Assembly: GCA_014801815.1 (NCBI GenBank) | Contig: JAAVDM010000049.1 | Span: 1 to 64,000 of the forward strand | From: Bacteroides sp. | Lineage (GTDB): Bacteria > Bacteroidota > Bacteroidia > Bacteroidales > Muribaculaceae | DNA length: 64,000 bases | Direction: 5' to 3' | Part shown: piece after piece, positions 56,948 through 64,000 of the stretch | Layout: each line of letters starts with the position of its first letter | Position numbering within the stretch: position 1 is the first letter of the stretch | Program-made: the position numbers and the translations under genes | Notes under the pieces: generated by a model | Database searches by the model: none | What the model saw: only the letters and a program-made list of their open reading frames with translations | What the model was told of the DNA's origin: nothing

Positions 56948-58933
56948 TTAGCGTACTACGACTTTGACAGCGCGACCGTTAGCCGATACGATATAGATAC
57001 CGGCAGGAAGCTCGATGTTGCCGGCTTCAGCAGCAACAGCTACGCGGCGACCGTCTACTGTGTAAACAGAAGCACCGGCTTCGGCAACCTCAACAAAACC
57101 ATAACCACCCTTGGCAAGAGCCGAGGCAGATGCGTTTACGGTATCAACACCACTATTCTCACTGGCAGCAACAATACATGCATTCTCAATCAGGCCGGTG
57201 GTATTGTTGATTATCATAGCTACAAGAGAGCAATTGGCAGGAGTTGTGACACCTGTCAGCTTGAACTCTTCACCATATTCATAGACTACACCCCTCTCAA
57301 CTGATGAAGGCAGACTGTTTTCTATACCCATAGGCTTGGAACATCTGCGGGCAACCTCGTTGAATTTCATTGATACCTGCGAAGGTTTGGACTCCCAGCC
57401 ATAGTAATCACCCTGCTGACCCGACATATAGTTAGTCTGTGCGTAAGGACCAACTTCATTTTCGATGACTGTATATGCTACACTGAAATTAGCAGCCTCA
57501 ACGTCCAGACCGAAAGTGGTCTTTGTGGCCATGGTTGCTGTTTTATCGTCATATTCGAAAGTAGCACTAATTTCCGCTACTGAAGGTACATCAACCACGC
57601 TCAGGAATGCTTCCTCGATAGTATCAGGGGCCGGATATACATTGACATTCATCTGACGGTTCACAAAAGATGAAGGGAAGCCAGCCACGTACTGCGCAAG
57701 AGGATAATAGGGCATATTGGGACTATCCATTACCTGCATTGGATCACTGCTACCATGTACGGCAATACCGATGAATCCCTTATCAGCATAATTAGTATGC
57801 ATATATTCCATACCGGCTATACCCATAACACAATAACCACACCAGTTTCCTGTGAATTCCTCAAAGACAACATTACGCTGGTAGCCTTCGTCTACAGAGT
57901 TAAGGAAACCGGATACAGATGATATAGCAAGGTTATCCACACCGTTAACCTGGGTAAGAGTAAGGGTGTAAGGAATATTCACACCTAAAACATCGGTCGA
58001 GAACTCAACATCAGCTGTCTGCCAGTCACCGAAAGCAGCAGAACCGTTAGCCTTAGCTACGTAAGTCTGAGACTCCATACCTTCGATATCCATAACGTAT
58101 GTAAGTTCGGCAGCATCGTTGGCACCTTTGCCTACAAATGTGGTAGAGAAAGAGAAAGTCTCACCTTTAACAACTGTACCGGGTATGTTAGCCTCAACAA
58201 GTGAAGCCTGATTCTCGGGCAGATTATCACCCTCTATCACCAAACGCAAACACAGACAACCGGCTGCGGGGGCCCAGTCACGCCAGGCCCATTCAGCATT
58301 GACAATATTACCGGAATTATCTACAGTCATGTTTGAATATACAAGACCGGCACCGGCATCATCAGGGAGGCCATAGTCAGTGATATAGCAATATGTTGCA
58401 GGATTGGTAGGCACATCAATATCGTAACCTACATAAAGTTCACCGGAAGCAGGTATAACCACAGGGGTATCGAAAGCTACCGTCGACCACTCGAAGCCGT
58501 CTGCGCCAAGAGTACCTTCATTGGTAGAAATAGGTTCGCCGCCAAGCTCGGTACTTGCCCATATAGTAGTGGTAGAACAGGGGTTAACATAACGGTTGCC
58601 GGTACCCTGAGACACAGGATTAGCAATCTGAAGAGCTACAATACGGTTACCGGCAAGACTTGCGACAGTTTCCTCATTTACTAAAATACCCATCTTCACA
58701 TTACCTGTGCCGAGAGCAAAAGCAGTATAAGGCTCATCACAGTAACCCCAAATGATACTGTTCACATCGCCGGGGGCACGCATAAGACCCTTGGCGGCGG
58801 CAGGAGCATCGAGACGTTCCACACCCTGCAGGCGGGCATTGCCCGACAGGGAAATCGCATCGTAAACCGCTGTCGCACCCATAGCAGGCAGCGTAGCCGC
58901 AAAAGCAGCCATAACGAGTAAAGATTTGTTCAT
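56948..58933 (-). CDS. Omp28-like secreted protein with WCGYC motif and T9SS sorting domain
   Basis: The signal peptide is LLVMAAFAATLPAMGA. A beta-rich N-terminal region resembles that of the protein at 51978 (IIWGYCDEPYTAFALGTGNV). An Omp28/thioredoxin-like domain has VVFEEFTGNWCGYCVMGIAG (a WCxxC active-site-like pair). The end is a sorting domain (ASVYTVDGRRVAVAAEAGNI, LPAGIYIVSANG, KVVVR). At 661 residues it is intact. The candidate promoter is at 59182-59212, which would place the whole hairpin element C inside the mRNA leader. Confidence 0.82.
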   Translation of the reverse strand: MNKSLLVMAAFAATLPAMGATAVYDAISLSGNARLQGVERLDAPAAAKGLMRAPGDVNSIIWGYCDEPYTAFALGTGNVKMGILVNEETVASLAGNRIVALQIANPVSQGTGNRYVNPCSTTTIWASTELGGEPISTNEGTLGADGFEWSTVAFDTPVVIPASGELYVGYDIDVPTNPATYCYITDYGLPDDAGAGLVYSNMTVDNSGNIVNAEWAWRDWAPAAGCLCLRLVIEGDNLPENQASLVEANIPGTVVKGETFSFSTTFVGKGANDAAELTYVMDIEGMESQTYVAKANGSAAFGDWQTADVEFSTDVLGVNIPYTLTLTQVNGVDNLAISSVSGFLNSVDEGYQRNVVFEEFTGNWCGYCVMGIAGMEYMHTNYADKGFIGIAVHGSSDPMQVMDSPNMPYYPLAQYVAGFPSSFVNRQMNVNVYPAPDTIEEAFLSVVDVPSVAEISATFEYDDKTATMATKTTFGLDVEAANFSVAYTVIENEVGPYAQTNYMSGQQGDYYGWESKPSQVSMKFNEVARRCSKPMGIENSLPSSVERGVVYEYGEEFKLTGVTTPANCSLVAMIINNTTGLIENACIVAASENSGVDTVNASASALAKGGYGFVEVAEAGASVYTVDGRRVAVAAEAGNIELPAGIYIVSANGRAVKVVVR

Positions 58934-58981
58934 GTTTTTTTCTGAGTGTTAAGCTATAGTTGAACAATATAGTTTTTCGGA

Positions 58982-59175
58982 CAAGCAGCTCTTAAAGATT
59001 AACGAATATATAAAAACACAGTTATTTTTGAGACGATTCGGACGCGAAGCGAAGGAGAATATTTCAGTATTAGACTGAATGGCAAGTCCGAAACGAACAA
59101 AAATAATAAGTTTATAATTTAAGATTCAAAAACTTTACCTAAAAAATATATCGTTTAATTTTTAAGAGCTACTTA
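58982..59175. repeat. Dispersed hairpin element, full-length copy C
   Basis: Left end CAAGCAGCTCTTAAAGATTAA and right end TTAATTTTTAAGAGCTACTTA are inverted repeats. The interior matches copy A (CACAGTTATTTTTGAGACGA, GCGAAGGAGAATATTTCAGT, GGCAAGTCCGAAACGA, TATATCGTTTAATTTTTAAG). It lies in the 337-nt gap between two minus-strand genes, between a promoter and the start of the Omp28-like gene. Confidence 0.78.
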
Positions 59176-59181
59176 ACATCG

Positions 59182-59212
59182 CAAATTTAGTATTTCTTTC
59201 ATTAACCCACAA
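59182..59212 (-). promoter_or_regulatory. Promoter for the Omp28-like gene at 56948
   Basis: On the minus strand TTG (59210-59212) and TAAATTTG (59182-59189) are spaced 20 nt. The ATG is about 249 nt downstream, beyond element C. Confidence 0.6.
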
Positions 59213-59217
59213 GTACT

Positions 59218-59274
59218 ATGATATGAAATGCCCCGTGACACGGAAAAAAAGTGTCACGGGGCATTTCATATCAT
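59218..59274 (-). terminator. Terminator of the hemD-PEP domain-coiled-coil unit
   Basis: A perfect 24-bp stem (59218-59241 with 59251-59274) and a 9-nt loop overlap the stop codon of the coiled-coil gene. Confidence 0.8.
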
Positions 59275-60011
59275 AATTCTTCAGGCAGTCCCACCCACCA
59301 GTCGGAGTCATCGGTACGTAGTCTTTCACTGGCCGGAGGCAGATAAGGCGAAGGCTTGCGATGCCGTTTCGGAGGCGGCATTATAGGCCCGGGCGGTTCT
59401 TCAGCTTCCGGTTCAGTTGCCTCCGGTTCCTCCTGAGGCACTTCTTCGGGCTGTACGGCAGCCTGCTGTGCAGTCTGCTGACGCGGAGGAAGATTGACGG
59501 TATTGTATATACCGCGCAGGTCAATGACCTGCATGTCGTCAGAGTAGTCGAAGCCGGTCAGGGTAGTCAGAGCCTCACGGGTGTCGCGTAACTGCGCAGT
59601 GAGCGTACTTATCTTCTGCTCGTACTTACGTTTCATAACCTCGGCCTGTGAGAGCTGATCATTAAACTGCTTCAGAATCTCGTCTACCGATTCATAATCC
59701 TCCAGACGTTCTTCAGCCTTCTCAAGAGCTTCGCTGGTGCGGGCCAATGCCTCTATTGTCTCGCGCAGGCGCACAGCCATGTCGGTGTTACGTGCCGACA
59801 GGGCCACATTCTCGCAGCGCTGGGCATCGAGCAGAGCAGCCGCCTCGCGCAGACCGTCACGCAGAGTGGGTATGTAGGCGAGGTCGTTGGCCATGTGCTC
59901 AAGCAGCATCAGGGTGCGCCACGGATGAAGCATGACATCAAGCACACCGGCAGGTCTCGGAGCGCCGAGACTGGTCAGGGAATCGGTGGTGTCGAGGAGG
60001 TCTTTAGTCAT
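59271..60011 (-). CDS. Coiled-coil protein with proline-rich C-terminus
   Basis: I do not recognise the family. Residues about 30-150 are a long coiled coil (RLRETIEALARTSEALEKAE; VMKRKYEQKISTLTAQLRDT). The C-terminal 70 residues are rich in Pro and Glu (PEEVPQEEPEATEPEAEEPP, IMPPPKRHRKPSPYLPP), so probably disordered. There is no signal peptide. Its start overlaps the stop of the receiver/PEP-domain gene by 8 nt, implying translational coupling and a shared role. Confidence 0.65.
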   Translation of the reverse strand: MTKDLLDTTDSLTSLGAPRPAGVLDVMLHPWRTLMLLEHMANDLAYIPTLRDGLREAAALLDAQRCENVALSARNTDMAVRLRETIEALARTSEALEKAEERLEDYESVDEILKQFNDQLSQAEVMKRKYEQKISTLTAQLRDTREALTTLTGFDYSDDMQVIDLRGIYNTVNLPPRQQTAQQAAVQPEEVPQEEPEATEPEAEEPPGPIMPPPKRHRKPSPYLPPASERLRTDDSDWWVGLPEEL

Positions 60012-63009
60012 TATGTTCGTCGATGGTGTCGGCGTCCGGTTTCATCACTACGCCCGTACTCTTGCGGCCGTTGATAGCTATGGTCAGGGGGCTGTCGAAA
60101 CGTACTATACGCACGGCATCGCTTTCGCTTTCGGCCGGCAGCGAATCGAGATAAGCGCTGTCGAAGTAGCCTGAACCGGCTGTGGGGTCGATGGTGAAGT
60201 AACCGACACCGAACGAGGTGAGATTCTGGAAGAAATGTGTGCCCTGCGATGGCTCTATACGATAACCGGGCAGAGCGCTTTCGACTATCAGACGCGCGCC
60301 GGCTATCTGTGCCCAGCGTACCGGAATACCAAGTGAGGAGTCTGACGAACCCCAGCGTCCGGGGCCAATCAGTATGTACGGCTCACCTTTCTCCACCATA
60401 CGCTTGTTGATGGCCTCGATTTCGGCAGCGACTTCCGGATTACGCGAACGGTCAAAGTTCTGCGGCTTGACATAGACCACGTAGCGCACATTGTCCATGA
60501 CGCCGTGTCCGAGAGCTGTCTCACTGCGGAGTATAAGCCGGCTGTCGTCTACCTTCATTATCGAGTCGTCAAGCATCTCTTTCTTGTCGACTATCGGACG
60601 CATCTGGAGCCAGTAGACAGTGCCTTTATTCTTGCTCGACATAGCGTCGGGATTGAGATTGCCGGCAAATTCTATCTCAACGGGACGCCCCATGGCGTAC
60701 TGACCTTTAGAGAGCATGAAGTCTATGACTTCGGCAAGCGGAGCTACTTTCTGACGCAGCACATTGGCGAATGTAACCACTTTACGACCCGGCCCAAAGC
60801 CGGTGTCGCGCAGTATACGGTCATTGACGTCAAAAGTGCTGACCAGATACTTCAGTGCCCCGCTCTTGAAAGCTTCGGAAACCGGCAGCTTGACAATGTT
60901 GAAGCCGTCATCAGTGGTGAAGCGTGTCTCACCGCTCACTTTGGAGGGCAGAGCATAGAGGTTAGTCTGAGTGTCGCGCAGAGCCAGTTCGAGTGTCGAG
61001 GTCTGCAATACTTTGTCGGGGTGACGCGGCGAAAAGCGCAGTGCCATACCACCGTCTACAATATATTTGCCAAGACCAACGGCCACTTCGGCCACACCCT
61101 CTTCAGCCTGTTCGTCATTAAGAGGATAATAGTTGAGCGAGCGGCCCACACCCGAGAACGACGGATAGTAATAGCCGTCGTGATCCTCACCGGCGACCTC
61201 CTGCAGTATGACTGCCATCTTCTCCTGATCGATGACATTGCTTGTCGCGTTCATGTAGGCTTTGGAGTCAGCGAAAAATACCGAAGCATATACACCTTTG
61301 ACAGCATCTGAGAGCAGACGCAGCATCTCGTCGACATTGGCAAGACGCGGTATCATATAGGTGCTGTAGACCCCGGCGAAGGGCTGATAGTGAGAGTCTT
61401 CGAGCAGTGACGAGCTACGCACGGCTATCGGGCGGTCAAATACCTCGAACAGCGCCGAGAAGTCCTCGATAAGTGTCTGAGGCAGACGGGCAGCGAGAAA
61501 GCGGTCGAGTATCTCCTGATCCGAGAGGTCGGAAAGAGCCACAGGATAGAGATTGTTCGACTCCATGAACTCGTCGAATATATCGGTACAGAGTACGATG
61601 GTACGCGGTATGGTAATCTGCATACCCTCGAAGTCCTCACACACAGGGTTGCGCTTTATAATCTGGTCAATGAATGCCAGACCACGACCCTTACCGCCCA
61701 AAGAACCCTGCCCTATGCGGGCGAAGTTTGAGTAGCGGTCGAAGCGGTCTTTGCGGAACACGGCCACAACGCCGCGATTCTTCATGCGGCGGTATTTGAC
61801 AATACACTCGAAGATAAGCTTACGCACGGCGGGAGCCTGTGCTATATCGGTGAACTTCTTGGTGCTTATGGCCTCAGCTATGGGGAACAGGGCACGCGAA
61901 TAGAGCCAGCGTGATATGTCATTGTGCAGGCAATGCTGGAACAGCGCGTCTGAAGGAATGTTGAAGATGTTCTTCTGCAGGTCCTTGAGGTCATGTATGC
62001 GCATCAGCTCATTGCCGGTGGCGGGGTCACGCACTATGAAGTCGCCGAAACCGAACAGATAGCTCATGGCACGGCGCAGATTCTGCGGCAGGGTCTTTGA
62101 GTTCTTGTCGATAAACTCCAGCCCAAGCTGTTCGGCTTCCGCACGGTTGGCACTCTCCTGACTCTCGATTATGATAGGCATACAAGGGTCGTCGGCACGT
62201 ACCATGCGAGCGAAGTCCATACCGGCGTGCGGGTCTTTCTCACCATTACGGGGGAAACGCACGTCGCTGATTATACCGAGCAGATTGCGGCCGTAACGGC
62301 GGTACAGTGCCTCGGCCTCCTCGTAGTCACGAGCGAGAAGCACTTTAGGCCGTCCGCGCATACGGAACATCTGTTCATGCTCATTCAGGGCCTCGGTCGA
62401 GAATATCATCGACTGCTTGAGCAGATATTTGTAGATGTGCGGTAATACAGCTGAGTAGAAACGTATCGAGTCCTCAATCACCAGAATACACTGCACACCG
62501 ACTTCGCCGATGTCATTGTCGGCATTCATGCGGTCCTCGATGAGCTTGATTATAGCAAGAATGAGGTCCACGTTACCAAGCCACGAGAATACATAGTCGA
62601 CACCTTCGAGATTCTCATTGGCAATGCGTCGGCGCACTTCTTTCGAGAAGGGTGTCAGCACTACGAATGGAATCTCAGGATAGAGAGCGTCTATGTGACG
62701 TGCCTGTTCGAAAGTCTCGCTCAGGTCTACGCCGGGCATGGCAATGATAAGGTCGAATTTCTGCTGCTCAAGGGCTTTATAGGCTTCATCATAGTTGGCC
62801 ACTTTGGTGAAGCGCGGGGGCGACGAGAGGTTGAGCGACACATATTCAAAATATATCTGCTCATCGACACGCCCGTCTTCCTCCATCATGAAGGCATCGT
62901 AGGGAGTGGCTATGAGCAGGACATTGAATATACGCCGCTGCATGAGATTCTGGAAAGCCGTGTCTTTAAGATACAGACGGCTCAGTACGCTGTCGTTGAC
63001 GTTCTGCAT
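60004..63009 (-). CDS. Receiver-domain protein with PEP/pyruvate-binding domain
   Basis: The protein is about 1001 residues from the preferred ATG at 63009 (MQNVNDS), 1 nt downstream of hemD's stop. Two receiver-like regions lead: NVLLIATPYDAFMMEEDGRV at about 30, and VQCILVIEDSIRFYSAVLPH at about 175 with IISDVRFPRNG. The centre and C-terminus match the PEP/pyruvate-binding (ATP-grasp) domain of PEP synthases (FDRPIAVRSSSLLEDSHYQP, FAGVYSTYM, then GRWGSSDSSLGIPV). The phosphohistidine and PEP-barrel domains of true PpsA are missing. It may be a signalling kinase-like protein. Such proteins are common in Bacteroidales but uncharacterised. Confidence 0.8.
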   Translation of the reverse strand: MQNVNDSVLSRLYLKDTAFQNLMQRRIFNVLLIATPYDAFMMEEDGRVDEQIYFEYVSLNLSSPPRFTKVANYDEAYKALEQQKFDLIIAMPGVDLSETFEQARHIDALYPEIPFVVLTPFSKEVRRRIANENLEGVDYVFSWLGNVDLILAIIKLIEDRMNADNDIGEVGVQCILVIEDSIRFYSAVLPHIYKYLLKQSMIFSTEALNEHEQMFRMRGRPKVLLARDYEEAEALYRRYGRNLLGIISDVRFPRNGEKDPHAGMDFARMVRADDPCMPIIIESQESANRAEAEQLGLEFIDKNSKTLPQNLRRAMSYLFGFGDFIVRDPATGNELMRIHDLKDLQKNIFNIPSDALFQHCLHNDISRWLYSRALFPIAEAISTKKFTDIAQAPAVRKLIFECIVKYRRMKNRGVVAVFRKDRFDRYSNFARIGQGSLGGKGRGLAFIDQIIKRNPVCEDFEGMQITIPRTIVLCTDIFDEFMESNNLYPVALSDLSDQEILDRFLAARLPQTLIEDFSALFEVFDRPIAVRSSSLLEDSHYQPFAGVYSTYMIPRLANVDEMLRLLSDAVKGVYASVFFADSKAYMNATSNVIDQEKMAVILQEVAGEDHDGYYYPSFSGVGRSLNYYPLNDEQAEEGVAEVAVGLGKYIVDGGMALRFSPRHPDKVLQTSTLELALRDTQTNLYALPSKVSGETRFTTDDGFNIVKLPVSEAFKSGALKYLVSTFDVNDRILRDTGFGPGRKVVTFANVLRQKVAPLAEVIDFMLSKGQYAMGRPVEIEFAGNLNPDAMSSKNKGTVYWLQMRPIVDKKEMLDDSIMKVDDSRLILRSETALGHGVMDNVRYVVYVKPQNFDRSRNPEVAAEIEAINKRMVEKGEPYILIGPGRWGSSDSSLGIPVRWAQIAGARLIVESALPGYRIEPSQGTHFFQNLTSFGVGYFTIDPTAGSGYFDSAYLDSLPAESESDAVRIVRFDSPLTIAINGRKSTGVVMKPDADTIDEHND

Positions 63010-63010
63010 A

Positions 63011-63769
63011 TCAGTCGTCCTTATGGGCGTCAAGATACTGCTCCAGTGCTGCTGTCATACTGGGTGCCTCCTTAGTGGGGGCCTTGAGGTCGAGACGCAG
63101 ACCGGCGTCTTCGACAGCCTTGGCCGTAGTGGCACCGAAAGTACCTATGCATACCGGCTGACCGTCTTTACCGAAGTCAGGAAAATTCTTCTGCAGTGAG
63201 GCTATACCGGAAGGACTGAAGAAGAGCAGCATATCGTAATCGAAAGGCTCGTCAGGAGTGAAGTCATTGCTTACCGTGCGGTACATCACAGCCTTCGTAT
63301 AGTTGATTTTATGACGATCAAGCACAGAGAGATTGTCTTTGTGTACGTCTGAGACGGGGAACAGGAACTTCTCTTTGTGATTCTTGTCGAGAGCCGCCAG
63401 CAGCTGTGGGTCGTCAAGTTTGCCTGATGTGCCGAAGCTGATCTTGCGCTTGCGATAGACTATATATTTCTGCAGGTAGAGCGCTATGGCTTCGGTGGTA
63501 CAGAAATAGCGCATGGTATCGGGAACGCTGACACGGGTCTCCTCGCAGAGACGGAAAAAATGATCGACGGCTGTCTTAGCCGTGAATATCACAGCAGTGA
63601 AGTCTGCCAGATTGATTTTCGACTGCCTGAACTCCTTGGCAGTGAGTCCCTCCACTTTGATAAATGGCCGGAATACAATCTCTACACCATGCTTGGCCGC
63701 TATCTCGTAATAGGGAGATTTCTCGGAAGAAGGCTGCGGCTGGGATACTAATATTTTCTTGATTTTCAT
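63011..63769 (-). CDS. hemD: Uroporphyrinogen-III synthase
   Basis: HemD closes hydroxymethylbilane to uroporphyrinogen III. The ORF has the weakly conserved fold pattern: KKILVSQPQPSSEKSPYYEI at the start, KINLADFTAVIFTAKTAVDH, the MRYFCTTEAIALYLQKYI segment, and near the end YDMLLFFSPSGIASLQKNFP with IGTFGATTAKAVEDAGLRLD. I prefer the ATG at 63769 (MKIKKILVS) to the track start at 63814, since this leaves the upstream gene free of overlap. The length is 252. It lies downstream of the DUF4271-like gene, an arrangement I recall from other Bacteroidales. Confidence 0.85.
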   Translation of the reverse strand: MKIKKILVSQPQPSSEKSPYYEIAAKHGVEIVFRPFIKVEGLTAKEFRQSKINLADFTAVIFTAKTAVDHFFRLCEETRVSVPDTMRYFCTTEAIALYLQKYIVYRKRKISFGTSGKLDDPQLLAALDKNHKEKFLFPVSDVHKDNLSVLDRHKINYTKAVMYRTVSNDFTPDEPFDYDMLLFFSPSGIASLQKNFPDFGKDGQPVCIGTFGATTAKAVEDAGLRLDLKAPTKEAPSMTAALEQYLDAHKDD

Positions 63770-63797
63770 GCTCTTGCTGATTGCGCGCCGGTTATTT

Positions 63798-64000
63798 TCA
63801 GACCAATAGGACACAAAGTAACACAGCGGCGATATAAGTGAGAATCAATGGGACGATTTCTAAGCTGCAAAGGTAGTACAAAAAAAGCACCCATGACGAA
63901 AATTGATTGAAAAAAATCCTTAAACCCTTCCATATAAAGATGAGTTTGGCGAGCACCAATGCTCCTCCGGCTACATACAGAAATGTCATCTGTTCACCCG
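63798..64000 (-). CDS. C-terminal end of a DUF4271-like membrane protein (cut by window)
   Basis: The frame stays open to the window edge. Visible are two hydrophobic helices, MTFLYVAGGALVLAKLIFIW and the segment FLYYLCSLEIVPLILTYIAA, with the LYLC(S/T)LEI(L/V)P pattern of DUF4271 proteins that usually precede hemD. The 5' part is outside the window. Function is unknown. Confidence 0.65.
   Translation of the reverse strand, partial: GEQMTFLYVAGGALVLAKLIFIWKGLRIFFNQFSSWVLFLYYLCSLEIVPLILTYIAAVLLCVLLV

Noticed and set aside
1-64000. tRNA, rRNA, CRISPR arrays, insertion sequences with transposase
   Set aside because: No cloverleaf-like sequences, regularly spaced repeats or transposase motifs were seen in reading the intergenic regions by eye.

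Overview
The window looks like a Bacteroidales chromosome, most likely of the Muribaculaceae type. Three things point there. Promoters fit the Bacteroidetes form (TTG, about 20 nt, TAnnTTTG). Several secreted proteins carry type IX-style C-terminal sorting domains, and Omp28-like and DUF5723-like envelope proteins are present. The metabolic genes (ATP-type PEP carboxykinase, acetyl-CoA hydrolase/transferase family CoA transferase) suit a succinate/propionate fermenter. No rRNA, tRNA, CRISPR array, integrase or transposase was found.

Layout. 1-12 kb: housekeeping genes (GH13 amylase, miaB, a CoA transferase, metG, lpxB, a NERD protein, a beta-helix lipoprotein, galM). 12-25 kb: one long minus-strand operon of GrpE-like, Hsp70, Hsp70-vWA fusion, a J-like/zinc-ribbon/FN3 protein, a soluble GTPase, a GAP1-like protein, a membrane GTPase, a helical protein and a Sel1-repeat protein. 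25-33 kb: acyltransferase, AraC regulator, GT25, LpxL-like acyltransferase and an outer-membrane protein/lipoprotein pair. 33-35 kb: a decayed patch with a truncated ATPase, a large palindrome and relics of surface-protein genes. 35-44 kb: GT90, pckA, tyrS, an M28 peptidase, GT2, an LTA-synthase-like membrane phosphotransferase and fcl. 44-59 kb: an unrecognised 762-residue protein, a TPR-TM-AraC regulator and a cluster of large sorted surface proteins containing two 5'-truncated genes placed back to back. 59-64 kb: a coiled-coil protein, a receiver plus PEP-binding-domain protein, hemD and the end of a DUF4271-like gene.

The most notable locus is the 12-25 kb operon. It joins a dedicated Hsp70/GrpE/J-like chaperone set, one Hsp70 fused to a von Willebrand A domain, with two zinc-ribbon GTPases and a GAP1-like partner. 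This resembles computationally described GTPase/GAP1 conflict systems, but the Hsp70-vWA-centred arrangement is one I do not recognise as characterised. In this genome the operon is damaged or deliberately gated: the J-like/FN3 gene has three in-frame stops (TAG, TAA, TGA) with no frameshift, and the first Hsp70 is split at an A6 run.

Dispersed hairpin elements of about 113-195 bp, ending in a TAAGTAGCTCTTAAAAATTAA-type inverted repeat, occur three times, with a partial copy and two lone ends. They look like small non-autonomous elements.
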